From Mycolicibacterium sp. P1-18 (GTDB lineage Bacteria > Actinomycetota > Actinomycetes > Mycobacteriales > Mycobacteriaceae): 64,000 nt of DNA. Where the stretch lies: positions 434,001 to 498,000 of the forward strand of contig NZ_NPKR01000003.1 in NCBI RefSeq assembly GCF_008329535.1, read 5' to 3'. Positions within the stretch are counted from its first letter, which is position 1. Each line of letters starts with the position of its first letter. The notes under the pieces were generated by a model. The model was not told the origin of the DNA and made no database searches. It saw only the letters and a list, made by a program, of their open reading frames with translations. The position numbers were made by a program, and so were the translations under genes. This document shows positions 54,811 to 63,258 of this stretch, one piece after another.

Positions 54811-55392
54811 TCAACGGTTGTGGAAGGCCCCCGCCGTGGCCAGCGCCACCCGGGCGCGGGCGCGTGGGGGGTCGTCGCCGAAGCGGTCGATGGCCCAGGA
54901 GACGGCCGTGACCAGTTCGAAGAGTTCGTCGGCGGTGACGGAGTCCGAGGCTGAGCCGTCCGCCCTGGCCCGGTCGAGGAAGTGACGCGTGCGGTTGGTC
55001 AGACGGGTGGCGACGTCCTGCACGGGCGAGGTGGCGTCTTCGATCGACGTCGCGATGCAGGTGGGCAGGTCGTTCCAGATGCGGAGTTGCCATGCGACGC
55101 GTTGCAGCCACTCGCGTAGCGCGTCGTCGGCCGACATGTCGCGCTCCAATTCGGCTGAACCGTCGATCAATTCGACGATGCTCTTCTCGATGACCGCGGC
55201 CAGCAGGTCGTTTCGGGTGGGGAAGTTCCGGTAGAGGGTGGCATTGCCGACGCCGGCGGCCGTGGCGATCCCGTCGATGGGCGCGAAGATTCCCTCGGCG
55301 TCGAAGACGGCAATTGCTGCGGTGAGGATCGCGTCGCGGTTGCGCTGAGCATCGGCTCGAAGCGGTCGAGACGTTCGTGTGGTCACGGACAC
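54811..55392 (-). CDS. TetR family regulator controlling an SDR gene
   Basis: A 193-residue regulator. The HTH reads RNRDAILTAAIAVFDAEG, GIATAAGVGNATLYRNFPTRNDLL. GTG 55392 is chosen because AGGAGG lies six bases upstream; a second GTG at 55386 is possible. It is divergent from an SDR gene, with two matching palindromic boxes between them that are its probable operators. Its C-terminal domain resembles the SbtR-like TetR subgroup. It converges with the histidine kinase gene, 2 bases apart. Confidence 0.88.
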   Translation of the reverse strand: MSVTTRTSRPLRADAQRNRDAILTAAIAVFDAEGIFAPIDGIATAAGVGNATLYRNFPTRNDLLAAVIEKSIVELIDGSAELERDMSADDALREWLQRVAWQLRIWNDLPTCIATSIEDATSPVQDVATRLTNRTRHFLDRARADGSASDSVTADELFELVTAVSWAIDRFGDDPPRARARVALATAGAFHNR

Positions 55393-55409
55393 ATCACCCC
55401 TCCTTGCGC

Positions 55410-55431
55410 AAGTGGGGACTGTCCCCACATA
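55410..55431. promoter_or_regulatory. TetR box 1
   Basis: Contains the perfect 17-base palindrome GTGGGGACTGTCCCCAC. Aligns over 22 bases with box 2: AAGYGGGGA, four variable bases, then CCCCAC(A/T)TA. Located 18 bases upstream of the TetR start. Confidence 0.7.
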
Positions 55432-55435
55432 ATCT

Positions 55436-55457
55436 AAGCGGGGAGCTACCCCACTTA
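55436..55457. promoter_or_regulatory. TetR box 2
   Basis: CTAAGCGGGG-AGCTA-CCCCACTTAG across 55434-55458, arms pairing at 9 of 10 positions. Centre to centre 26 bases from box 1, and 27 bases before the SDR start. Confidence 0.7.
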
Positions 55458-55484
55458 GCGCACGACTTTACCGCAGGAGTGACC

Positions 55485-56246
55485 ATGGCAGAGCGACTCG
55501 ACGGGCGAACGGTGTTGGTGACCGGCGCAAATGGCGGTCTGGGTGAGCAATTCGTGGCACGTGCCCTCGAACGCGGTGCGACGAAGGTGTACGCCACCGC
55601 GCGCACGCCGAGGGATTGGGCGGACGAGCGCATCGTGGCGTTGGCGCTCGATCTGACCGATCCGGCGTCGGTGGCCAGTGCGGCCGAGGTCGCCTCGGAC
55701 GTCGACCTCGTCGTGAACAACGCGGCCATCTCGCCCGCCGACGACGTGTCGGTGGCGACCGGCGACGAGGAGATCACGCGTCGCATCTTCGAGACGAACT
55801 ACTTCGGAAACCTGCGCGTCGCGAAGGCGTTCGCGCCAGTGTTGGCGGCCAACGGCGGGGGTGGACTGATCAACGTGTTGTCGTTGGCGGCGTGGCTTCC
55901 GCTGCCCACGGCGTACGCGGCATCCAAGGCGGCCATGTGGTCGGCGACGAATGCGCTGCGCGGCGAACTGGCTCCGGCCGGCACCACCGTCACCGGAGTG
56001 ATCGTCGGGATGGTCGACACGGCCATGTCCGCCCGATTCGACATGCCGAAGGTGACTGCCGAGAGCGTGGTGGACCAGGCCTACGACGGTCTCGTCAGGG
56101 CCGTGTTCGAGGTTCTCGCCGACGACGATTCGCGAGACGTGAAGGCCCGCATGAGCGGAACCCCGGAGGAGCTCAGCGCCTATCTCACCTCCAAGCTCGA
56201 AGCGTTCTTCGCCGAACTCGGCGAGACGTCCGCCAGCGCGGTGTGA
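55485..56246 (+). CDS. SDR family oxidoreductase (TetR-controlled)
   Basis: A 253-residue classical short-chain dehydrogenase: VTGANGGLGEQF Rossmann motif, NNAA at the NAG position, Ser in NVLSLAAWLPLPTAYAASKAAM with Tyr/Lys of the YAASK active site. Substrate unknown. ATG 55485 has CAGGAGTG before it; upstream codons run through the operator boxes and are not coding. Its 3' end overlaps the convergent 13E12-type gene by 67 bases. Confidence 0.9.
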   Translation: MAERLDGRTVLVTGANGGLGEQFVARALERGATKVYATARTPRDWADERIVALALDLTDPASVASAAEVASDVDLVVNNAAISPADDVSVATGDEEITRRIFETNYFGNLRVAKAFAPVLAANGGGGLINVLSLAAWLPLPTAYAASKAAMWSATNALRGELAPAGTTVTGVIVGMVDTAMSARFDMPKVTAESVVDQAYDGLVRAVFEVLADDDSRDVKARMSGTPEELSAYLTSKLEAFFAELGETSASAV

Positions 56247-57814
56247 CTCTCCGCATCCTTGCGTTCACGCTCGCGTTGAATGCGGGCGGCGCGGTCCTGG
56301 GCGCGGGTGGTCCTGCGGCGCGGCATCGTCAGCCCGGCGATGTGCGCCGCGGGCATCCCGCTCGCCTGAACGGTCGCGGTCGGTGCGGACAGTTCGGGGA
56401 ACAGCTGCCGACTGCCCGGCGTGGTGACGTGCTGTCGCCCGTCGGGTGCGGTCCAAATGACCGTGCCGTCGTCGAGTTGTTGGTCGCGCCAACCCGTCTC
56501 GCCGCCCCAGAACGTCTTCAACAAGTGATGTCGACGGCATAGACATTTCAGGTTCGACGCCGCCGTTGGGCCGCACGGCCACGAAATCGTATGGTCGAGA
56601 TCGCAATTCGTCGCCGGTGCACGGCAGCCCGGGAAGCGACACGTCAGGTCGCGGCAGCGGACGAAGTCGGCCAGCCTCTTCGACGGCCGGTACCGGGGTT
56701 CCGGTGGGGCTTGGCCGGGGTGGACGATCCGGGTGATCGTCGCCCCGATAGTGGCCCGGCACGCGATCGCGCCGGGGAGGAACTGTCCGCCCATCATCGC
56801 CGCCGGTCGCAGGCTGGAGAAGCGACCAGGCGCGGGGGTGAGTGCTTCGGTCAGGGTGAGCTCACGCAGGGGCTTGCCGAACATGGTCGGGGCTTCGCCG
56901 TCGAGGCTCGCTCGGTCGTCGGCGGGGGCCTCATCCGAGTCCTCCACTGCGACAGGGTCGGTGGGCTCCGGCTCCGGTGCAGGCGGCGGCGCTGGTGTCT
57001 CGGGCGTCGCGATGGTGTCTGCGGACGCGATCACGTAGACCACCACCCCGGTCGCGGGTGGGTTCTCACCGGCCGGGCAGTCCTCGGTCTGACACAGGCA
57101 GGCCAAGCGATTCGCGCCGTGGGCCCACGCTCCCATCGCATCGGCACGCCGCTGATCCAACGTCCGCGGATCAGCCGGGCACACCGTGCGGGCCAGGGCG
57201 TCCATGCGGGCGTCTACGGCCTTGGCGTCGGTGGCGAACAGCGTCGCGAACACCGTCGCCATGCCGCTGCCGTCCTCATCGCCAACCTCCACCGACCGGC
57301 CCCGCGCGCGGGTCTCGGTGCGGATGACCGCCTGCGGGTCGACCCGGGCGACGAATGCGTCCACCGTCTTCTCCAACACGGCCACCGACATCGGCTCCCG
57401 ATCACTCAACGCCTCGGCCAACAGCCGGTCCAACTCCTGAAGAGCCGACGGGTCGACGACCAGGGCACCGCGCTGCACGACCGTCCGGATCAGTTGGTAG
57501 GTGATCAGACCCTCGGCGAACACGGCCGCGACGAGAGGGAAGCGCTCGTGCAGCGCCACGGCGATCAGGAGTTGGTTGGACGCGGCGCCATGAGTGATCC
57601 GCAACGCCGCCCCGATGTGGGCGGCCACGGCGTCCCACGTGTCGGTGCACCACAGGTCTCGCTCCGCGGACCCGTCGGCGGCAGCCGCAGCCCAGAACAT
57701 GCCCGCCATCGCGGCCACCTTGCGCGCGCACGCCGCGGACTCCGTCCGCGACCACGCTTCCACCGCACCGGCACCCGAAGTGCCGACGGTGAAAGCGACC
57801 ACTGAATCGAACAT
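56180..57814 (-). CDS. DUF222/HNH endonuclease domain protein (13E12 repeat family)
   Basis: A 544-residue member of the multicopy mycobacterial 13E12 family. Residues ~1-400 are DUF222 with an acidic proline-rich insertion (PAPPPAPEPEPTDP). The C-terminal HNH region has zinc cysteines and the DH motif: VRCRDLTCRFPGCRAPATN, CDLDHTISWP, NLKCLCRRHHLLK. ATG 57814 (MFDSVVAF) is the family start. An SOS box overlaps it, so the gene is probably induced by DNA damage via LexA. The last 67 bases overlap the convergent SDR gene, so the natural C-terminus may have been extended or changed. Confidence 0.9.
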   Translation of the reverse strand: MFDSVVAFTVGTSGAGAVEAWSRTESAACARKVAAMAGMFWAAAAADGSAERDLWCTDTWDAVAAHIGAALRITHGAASNQLLIAVALHERFPLVAAVFAEGLITYQLIRTVVQRGALVVDPSALQELDRLLAEALSDREPMSVAVLEKTVDAFVARVDPQAVIRTETRARGRSVEVGDEDGSGMATVFATLFATDAKAVDARMDALARTVCPADPRTLDQRRADAMGAWAHGANRLACLCQTEDCPAGENPPATGVVVYVIASADTIATPETPAPPPAPEPEPTDPVAVEDSDEAPADDRASLDGEAPTMFGKPLRELTLTEALTPAPGRFSSLRPAAMMGGQFLPGAIACRATIGATITRIVHPGQAPPEPRYRPSKRLADFVRCRDLTCRFPGCRAPATNCDLDHTISWPCGPTAASNLKCLCRRHHLLKTFWGGETGWRDQQLDDGTVIWTAPDGRQHVTTPGSRQLFPELSAPTATVQASGMPAAHIAGLTMPRRRTTRAQDRAARIQRERERKDAESHTALADVSPSSAKNASSLEVR

Positions 57815-57822
57815 ACATTCGA
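57807..57822. promoter_or_regulatory. SOS (LexA) box over the 13E12 start
   Basis: TCGAACATACATTCGA matches the mycobacterial LexA consensus TCGAAC-N4-GTTCGA at 11 of 12 defined positions. It spans the start codon at 57814. Confidence 0.7.
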
Positions 57823-57932
57823 CTCTAGGCACATTCGCCGAAGAAGACTAGGCCCGTCAAGACAGCCTGTGGATGAACCGAACAGCCTGTGCACAACCCC
57901 GTCGTCACACCCGAAAACGTCAGTGCCGCATG

Positions 57933-58352
57933 CTAAGCGATGAATCGCGCCCGAACCTCCGGTGCCGGCAACGCGCACGAATCGACCCTGCCGAACACCC
58001 GGTAGCGGATGGCTGCGAACCGGTCGTAGAGCCCGTCGCGGACCCCCGTCGGAACGAGACCAGCCACCCTCCCCAGCGCCTGCCACGGACCGCCGAGGTA
58101 CCGAGCCACCCGGAGAGCGGCCTCGGAGCGTACGGTGATGCGCTCGTCGGCACTCTCCGGGTTCTCGACGTAGACGACCGAGTCAACGTCCGCCAACTCT
58201 GGATGACGTTGCAGCACTGCGGCGCCGAAGTCGCTCTCCAGCGCGGCGAACCTCATCTCACCGCGTCGGTCGACTCGCAGGATGAACTGCACGGCGCCGT
58301 CGCAGAAGCCACACGTGCCGTCGTACAGCAGGACGGCGGGTTCGTTCGTCAT
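57933..58352 (-). CDS. DUF393 (DCC family) thiol-disulfide oxidoreductase-like protein
   Basis: A 139-residue protein with the DCC signature LLYDGTCGFCDGAVQFI, a thioredoxin-like CxxC motif near the N-terminus, then RGEMRFAALESDFGAAVL and a C-terminal VFGRVDSCALPAPEVRARF. Predicted redox function, partner unknown. AGGT immediately precedes ATG 58352. Confidence 0.85.
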   Translation of the reverse strand: MTNEPAVLLYDGTCGFCDGAVQFILRVDRRGEMRFAALESDFGAAVLQRHPELADVDSVVYVENPESADERITVRSEAALRVARYLGGPWQALGRVAGLVPTGVRDGLYDRFAAIRYRVFGRVDSCALPAPEVRARFIA

Positions 58353-58378
58353 ACCTCCGGTGTACCCCTCGCCGGTCG

Positions 58379-58873
58379 CTACTGCACGCGGCCCTCTCGC
58401 TCGGCAGTCGCGCGGGTCGCGGTGCCCGTGGTGCGGCTGGCTCGACTGCCCAGCAGCAAGCCCAATCCGATCATTCCGAGCGCCAGCACGAGGTGCAGCC
58501 AGTTGTCGGCGGTGTTCAGCGGGACGAAGTTGGCGGGGCTGTCGTGGTTGACCACCAGTCCGTAGACGAACAGCACCAGGTAGATGACGCCGCCTCCGAT
58601 CAGGTAGGTCCGCGCGAGCGAGGCGGAGCGGGCCATCAACAGGCCCGCAACGCCGAAGAGCAGGTGCACCACGTTGTGCAGCACGGACACGTTGAAGAGT
58701 CCGAGGAGCATGGCGTTGGAGTGATGACCGGCGGCGGTCATCGAGTCGTAGTTGGTGGTCACGCCGGGCACGAAGCCGAGCACCCCCACGAGGAGGAATA
58801 CCGCACCGACCGCCAGGGTGGCGATCTGAATGGGGGTCTTCGCCGTACCGGCGCCCCTAGCCGTGGCTGACAT
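58379..58873 (-). CDS. DUF4383 membrane protein, SigF-type promoter
   Basis: A 164-residue protein with four membrane segments (~15-35, 52-80, 88-108, 123-142). The stretch NVVHLLFGVAGLLMARS and DNWLHLVLALGMIGLGLL are typical of DUF4383. Function unknown; related genes are often stress induced. A textbook SigF promoter (GTTT-N15-GGGTAT, minus strand 58938-58914) lies upstream, and AAGGAC serves as ribosome site before ATG 58873. Confidence 0.85.
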   Translation of the reverse strand: MSATARGAGTAKTPIQIATLAVGAVFLLVGVLGFVPGVTTNYDSMTAAGHHSNAMLLGLFNVSVLHNVVHLLFGVAGLLMARSASLARTYLIGGGVIYLVLFVYGLVVNHDSPANFVPLNTADNWLHLVLALGMIGLGLLLGSRASRTTGTATRATAEREGRVQ

Positions 58874-58913
58874 GGCTGTCCTTTCAAGTCATAGTGCTGC
58901 GAGCCAGGGGCCG

Positions 58914-58938
58914 ATACCCCTGGCGGATGACTCCAAAC
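58914..58938 (-). promoter_or_regulatory. SigF-type promoter GTTT-N15-GGGTAT
   Basis: -35 GTTT at 58938-58935, exact 15-base spacer, -10 GGGTAT at 58919-58914, reading toward the DUF4383 gene. Fits the mycobacterial SigF consensus fully and predicts a ~34-base leader. Confidence 0.7.
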
Positions 58939-58974
58939 GACCTCTCTCGCTCCGACTTCCGGCCGCATCGCACC

Positions 58975-58999
58975 GTTTGTGGGCCGAACGGCCGGGTAG
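58975..58999 (+). promoter_or_regulatory. SigF-type promoter GTTT-N15-GGGTAG
   Basis: -35 GTTT at 58975-58978, 15-base spacer, -10 GGGTAG at 58994-58999, ten bases before the SDR ATG. One mismatch to GGGTAT. The transcript would be almost leaderless. Confidence 0.55.
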
Positions 59000-59008
59000 C
59001 CGACCGCC

Positions 59009-59794
59009 ATGACGGAGACACGACTCGCGCTGGTCACCGGCGCCTCCAGCGGAATCGGACTGGAGCTGGCCAAGCAGTTCGCCCAGCACGGCTACGACCT
59101 CGTCGTCGCGGCCGAGGACGAAGGCATCGACGACGTCCCGGCCAAGCTCGCCAACCACGGCGTGACGGTGCGGCCGGTACGGGTCGACCTACGAAAGCCC
59201 GACGACGTGGAGCGGCTCTACGCCGAAGCCACCAGCGGTGGTCGCGCGATCGCCGCCGCGGCACTCAACGCCGGTGTCGGCACCGGCGACATGTTCCTCA
59301 GGACCGACCTTGCGCAGGACATGTCGGTGGTCGACCTGAACGTCCGGTCGACGGTGCACCTGGCGAAGCTGGTGTTGCGGGACATGGCCGACCGCAACGA
59401 CGGCAAGGTGCTCTTCACGTCGTCGGTGGCCTCGATGATGCCGGGTTCCTACCAGTCGGTGTACAACGCCTCGAAGTCGTTCGTCCAGTCGTTCAGCGAG
59501 GCGTTGCGAGACGAGTTGCGGGACAAGGACATCACCATCACCGCGCTGATGCCCGGGCCGACGGGCACCAACTTCTTCCATCGCGCCGGCCTGGACGACA
59601 CACCGGTGGGCAAGATGCCGAAGGACGATCCGGCGCAGGTCGCCCGGCAGGGCTTCGAGGCCCTGATGAACGGCCATCAGAAGGTGGTTGGCGGGTCGCT
59701 GACGTCCAAGGCGATGGGCACGGTCAGCCGGGTGCTGCCGGACAAGGTCAAGGCCGTTGGCAGCCGCCTGATCTCAATACCGCTGAACCGCTGA
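59009..59794 (+). CDS. SDR family oxidoreductase, SigF-type promoter
   Basis: A 261-residue short-chain dehydrogenase: VTGASSGIGLELAKQF, NAG in ALNAGVGTGD, Ser in FTSSVASMMPGSYQS, Tyr/Lys in VYNASKSF. The C-terminal PGPTGTNFFHRAG is a typical SDR loop. Substrate unknown. It is divergent from the DUF4383 gene with back-to-back SigF-like promoters, suggesting a stationary-phase or stress role. It converges with the acyl-CoA dehydrogenase gene, 12 bases apart. Confidence 0.9.
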   Translation: MTETRLALVTGASSGIGLELAKQFAQHGYDLVVAAEDEGIDDVPAKLANHGVTVRPVRVDLRKPDDVERLYAEATSGGRAIAAAALNAGVGTGDMFLRTDLAQDMSVVDLNVRSTVHLAKLVLRDMADRNDGKVLFTSSVASMMPGSYQSVYNASKSFVQSFSEALRDELRDKDITITALMPGPTGTNFFHRAGLDDTPVGKMPKDDPAQVARQGFEALMNGHQKVVGGSLTSKAMGTVSRVLPDKVKAVGSRLISIPLNR

Positions 59795-59806
59795 CGGCGC
59801 AAGGGA

Positions 59807-60946
59807 TTACGTGCCGAGGCTGCGGGCGATCACCAGGCGCTGGATCTGGTTGGTGCCCTCGAAGATCTGCGTGATCTTCGCCTCGCGCATGTAGCGCTCG
59901 ACGCGATAGTCGCGGGTGTAGCCGGCTCCGCCGAACACCTGAACGGCGTCGGTGGTGACCTTCATCGCCGCGTCGGTGGCCACCATCTTCGCGATGCTGG
60001 CCTGCGTCGAGTAGGGCTGGCCGAGGTCCCGGCGACGAGCAGCGTCCAGGTAGGTCGCCCGGGAGCTGCCCACGGCCGCGGCCATGTCGGCGAGCAGGAA
60101 GCCGAGGCCCTGATGGTCGATGATCTTGCGGCCGAACGTCGTCCGCTCGTTGGCGTACCGGCACGCGTCGTCCAACGCGGCCTGTGCGATTCCCGTTGCC
60201 ACCGCCGCGATGCCCAACCGGCCGGCGTCGAGCGCGCTGAAGGCGATCTGCAACCCCTGGCCCTCGGCGCCGATGCGGCGATCGGATTCGATCACGGCGT
60301 CGTCGTAGAACGCCGTCGTCGTCGGGACGGCCGCCAGGCCCATCTTCTCCTCGGGCTTGCCGAAGCTCAGCCCGGGCAGGTCGCCGGGGACCAGGAAGCA
60401 CGAAATGCCCCGCGACCCTTCACCGGTGCGTGCGAACAGCGTGTAGAAGTCGGCCACGCCGCCGTGGGTGATCCACGACTTGGTCCCGTTCAACGCGTAT
60501 CCACCGTCGGTCGGCACCGCCGCACACCGCAGCGCGGCGGCGTCGGACCCGGCCTGCGGCTCGGACAGGCTGTACGCGCCGATTCGGTTGCCCGACAGCA
60601 TGTCTGGCAGCCACCGCTGCTTCTGCTCATCGGTGCCGAATGCCAGCAGCGGGTGTGACGACAAGCTGTGCACGCTGACCGCGACGGCCACCGCGGCCCA
60701 GCGGGCGGCGATCTCCTCGAGCACCTGGAGGTAGACCTCGTAGGGCTGCCCGCCGCCGCCCCACTCCTCGGGCTGCGGGAGGCTCAGCAGCCCCGCTGCG
60801 CCCAGTTGGGCGAAGACGCCGTCGGGATAGGTCTCGGTGCGTTCGTGCTCGTCGACGATCGGGTCCAGGAGTTTGTCGGCGACGTCGCGGGTGAGCGCGA
60901 TCAGTTCGGCGGCGTCCTCGGAGGGAAGCAGGCGGTCGACCGGCAT
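59807..60946 (-). CDS. acyl-CoA dehydrogenase (FadE)
   Basis: A 379-residue flavoenzyme that introduces a 2,3-double bond in acyl-CoA. Motifs: YSLSEPQAGSDAAAL (FAD site), GTKSWITHGG, YANERTTFGRKIIDHQG, and the C-terminal QVFGGAGYTRDYRVERYMREAKITQIFEGTNQIQRL in outline, which contains the catalytic Glu in IFEGTN. It resembles short/branched-chain enzymes; the chain length cannot be assigned. ATG 60946 is clear; a long open frame upstream is the shadow of other genes. It follows the EamA gene by 11 bases. Confidence 0.93.
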   Translation of the reverse strand: MPVDRLLPSEDAAELIALTRDVADKLLDPIVDEHERTETYPDGVFAQLGAAGLLSLPQPEEWGGGGQPYEVYLQVLEEIAARWAAVAVAVSVHSLSSHPLLAFGTDEQKQRWLPDMLSGNRIGAYSLSEPQAGSDAAALRCAAVPTDGGYALNGTKSWITHGGVADFYTLFARTGEGSRGISCFLVPGDLPGLSFGKPEEKMGLAAVPTTTAFYDDAVIESDRRIGAEGQGLQIAFSALDAGRLGIAAVATGIAQAALDDACRYANERTTFGRKIIDHQGLGFLLADMAAAVGSSRATYLDAARRRDLGQPYSTQASIAKMVATDAAMKVTTDAVQVFGGAGYTRDYRVERYMREAKITQIFEGTNQIQRLVIARSLGT

Positions 60947-60957
60947 GGTTGCATCTC

Positions 60958-61827
60958 CTAGTTTCCGTTGGAGCCAACTGTATCGCCGCGGTCCGCACTG
61001 ACCACCAGCGCGGCCATCACCAGCGCGATCCCGGCGACTTCGGCGATCGTCGGCCGCTGCGCCAGGGCGACGGCTCCGACGACGGCAGCCGTTGCGGGCA
61101 GCAGAGCCAGCAGCAACGCGAACCGCGCGCGGCCCATGCGCCGCAGCACCACCTGGTCGAGCCCGTAGGGCACGGCCGTGGACAGCACGCCCACCGCGGC
61201 CCCCAGCGCCCAGACGTGCCAATCGGCGAAGACTGAGGCGTCCGAGGTCAGCTGATGAGCCAACAGCGGTGCGGCCAGCACCAGCGCGGCGACGGTCATC
61301 CCGACGGCGAGCGAGTCCAGCCCCGAACCGGCGTCGGCGACCCGCTTGCCCAGCAGGATGTATCCGGCCCACAGTGCCGCGGCCAGCAACGCGAAGCCGA
61401 CGCCTGCCAGGTTGACGCCCAGCTGGACGCCCGCCACCAGGACGACGCCGACGACCGCGAGGAGGACGGCGACCAGGTCCCGGCCGCGCCGCGACCCAAC
61501 CACGGCCACCGCCACCGGGCCGAGGAACTCGATCGCGACCGCCGTGCCCAGGGGGATCCGGGCGATCGCCTCGAAGAACGTGACGTTCATGGCGACCGTG
61601 ACGACGCCGAAGCCGCCCGCCGCGCCGACAGAACGCCGGGTCCAGCGCGTCCGCCACGGCCGCCGCCAGGCGAGCAGCGCCACGGCCGCCGCCGCCGCGC
61701 GCAGCCACGCCACGGCCGCCGGATCGGTGGTCTGGAACAGGAACACGCCGACCGCGGCCCCGACGTACTGCGACACCGCGCCGACGACGAAGAACAGCGG
61801 CATCGACCACGCGGGCACGCGGGTCAC
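60958..61827 (-). CDS. EamA family (RhtA-like) transporter
   Basis: A 289-residue membrane protein with ten hydrophobic helices in two EamA repeats: VAWLRAAAAAVALLAW, FFEAIARIPLGTAVAIEFLGPVAVAV in the first; LAAALWAGYILLGKRV and GVLSTAVPYGLDQVVLRRMGRARFALLLALLPATAAVVGAVAL in outline in the second. This resembles RhtA/YdcZ-type exporters of amino acids or metabolites. The start is GTG 61827, 6 bases after the pntB stop, so it is probably cotranscribed with pntAB. Confidence 0.85.
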   Translation of the reverse strand: MTRVPAWSMPLFFVVGAVSQYVGAAVGVFLFQTTDPAAVAWLRAAAAAVALLAWRRPWRTRWTRRSVGAAGGFGVVTVAMNVTFFEAIARIPLGTAVAIEFLGPVAVAVVGSRRGRDLVAVLLAVVGVVLVAGVQLGVNLAGVGFALLAAALWAGYILLGKRVADAGSGLDSLAVGMTVAALVLAAPLLAHQLTSDASVFADWHVWALGAAVGVLSTAVPYGLDQVVLRRMGRARFALLLALLPATAAVVGAVALAQRPTIAEVAGIALVMAALVVSADRGDTVGSNGN

Positions 61828-61833
61828 GACGGG

Positions 61834-63255
61834 TTACAGCGCGGCGTTGATGGCGTCGACGCGGTCCTTGGCGTCGCCGAAGAGCATCTGGGTGTTCTCG
61901 CGGAAGAACAGCGGGTTCTGGACGCCGGCGTACCCGGAGGCCATGGAGCGCTTGAAGACGATGACGTTGTCGGCGTTCCAGACCGTCAGCACCGGCATCC
62001 CGGCGATGGGGCTGCTGGGGTCGTCGGCCGCGGCGGGGTTGACGGTGTCGTTGGCGCCGATGACCAGCACGACCGACGTGTCGTCGAAGTCGTCGTTGAT
62101 CTCGTCCATCTCCAGGACGATGTCGTAGGGCACCTTGGCCTCGGCGAGCAGCACGTTCATGTGGCCGGGCAGACGGCCGGCGACGGGGTGGATGCCGAAC
62201 CGGACGTTGACGCCGCGCTCGCGCAGCTTGCGGGTCAGGTCGGCGACGCCGTACTGCGCCTGGGCGACGGCCATGCCGTAGCCGGGGGTGATGATGACCG
62301 AACTGGCGGAGGTGAGCAGTTCGGCGGCGTTCTCGGCGGTGATCTCCCGGTGCTCGCCGTAGTCCTTGTCCTCGGCCGGGCCGGCCTCGATGCCGAACCC
62401 GCCGGCGATGACGGAGATGAACGACCGGTTCATGGCCTTGCACATGATGTAGGACAGGTAGGCACCGGAGGAGCCGACGAGCGCGCCGGTGACGATCAGC
62501 AGGTCGTTGGACAGCAGGAAGCCCGACGCGGCGGCAGCCCAGCCCGAGTAGCTGTTGAGCATCGACACCACCACGGGCATGTCGCCGCCGCCGATGGAGG
62601 CGACCAGGTGCCAGCCCAGCAGCAGCGCCAGCACGGTGACGACGATGAGCAGCCACAGCTGCGGGGTGATGACGAACCACACCGTGAGCGCGAAGAACAA
62701 CACCAGCGCGCCGACGTTGAGGACGTTCTTGCCCGGCAGCATCAACGGGGTCGACTTGATCCGGGCCGAGAGCTTCAGGTTGGCCACGATCGACCCGGTG
62801 AAGGTGACCGCGCCGATGAACACGCCGATGAACACCTCGGCGGAGTGGATGCCCAGCAGGTTCTGACCGTCGAGCACGGCGGCCTCGGCGCCGGCGAGGT
62901 CACCCTCGACGTGCAGGTAGCCGTTCCAGCCGACCAGCACCGCGGCCAGGCCGACGAAGCTGTGCAGCAGCGCGATCAGTTCGGGCATGCCGGTCATCTC
63001 CACGACGCGGGCGCGCCACAGACCGATCGCGGCACCGATGGCCATCGCGCCGACCAGCAGGGCGATGCCCAGTGGCTCGATGTGGCGGCTGATGGCCAGG
63101 GCGATGGTGGCGATCAGCGCCACGGCCATGCCGGCCATGCCGAAGGTGTTGCCCGCACGGGAGGTTTCGTGCTTGGACAGTCCGGCCAGGGCCATGATGA
63201 ACAGCAGGGCCGCGACGACGTAGGCCGCGGTGGCAGTGGTCTCCAGGGTGAACAT
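61834..63255 (-). CDS. pntB: NAD(P) transhydrogenase beta subunit
   Basis: A 473-residue membrane subunit of the proton-translocating transhydrogenase that makes NADPH from NADH using the proton gradient. Eight to nine helices fill ~1-265; the C-terminal domain III binds NADP(H): [41 protein letters not shown] in outline, [14 protein letters not shown] and [16 protein letters not shown]. It begins 3 bases after pntA, giving order pntA-pntB-eamA-fadE. Confidence 0.96.
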   Translation of the reverse strand: MFTLETTATAAYVVAALLFIMALAGLSKHETSRAGNTFGMAGMAVALIATIALAISRHIEPLGIALLVGAMAIGAAIGLWRARVVEMTGMPELIALLHSFVGLAAVLVGWNGYLHVEGDLAGAEAAVLDGQNLLGIHSAEVFIGVFIGAVTFTGSIVANLKLSARIKSTPLMLPGKNVLNVGALVLFFALTVWFVITPQLWLLIVVTVLALLLGWHLVASIGGGDMPVVVSMLNSYSGWAAAASGFLLSNDLLIVTGALVGSSGAYLSYIMCKAMNRSFISVIAGGFGIEAGPAEDKDYGEHREITAENAAELLTSASSVIITPGYGMAVAQAQYGVADLTRKLRERGVNVRFGIHPVAGRLPGHMNVLLAEAKVPYDIVLEMDEINDDFDDTSVVLVIGANDTVNPAAADDPSSPIAGMPVLTVWNADNVIVFKRSMASGYAGVQNPLFFRENTQMLFGDAKDRVDAINAAL

Positions 63256-63258
63256 GGG

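Noticed and set aside
59807..62680. 957-codon minus-strand open frame running through fadE, eamA and part of pntB
   Set aside because: Only the part from 60946 down has acyl-CoA dehydrogenase motifs; the upstream part is the wrong frame of two clear genes, so no fusion protein exists.
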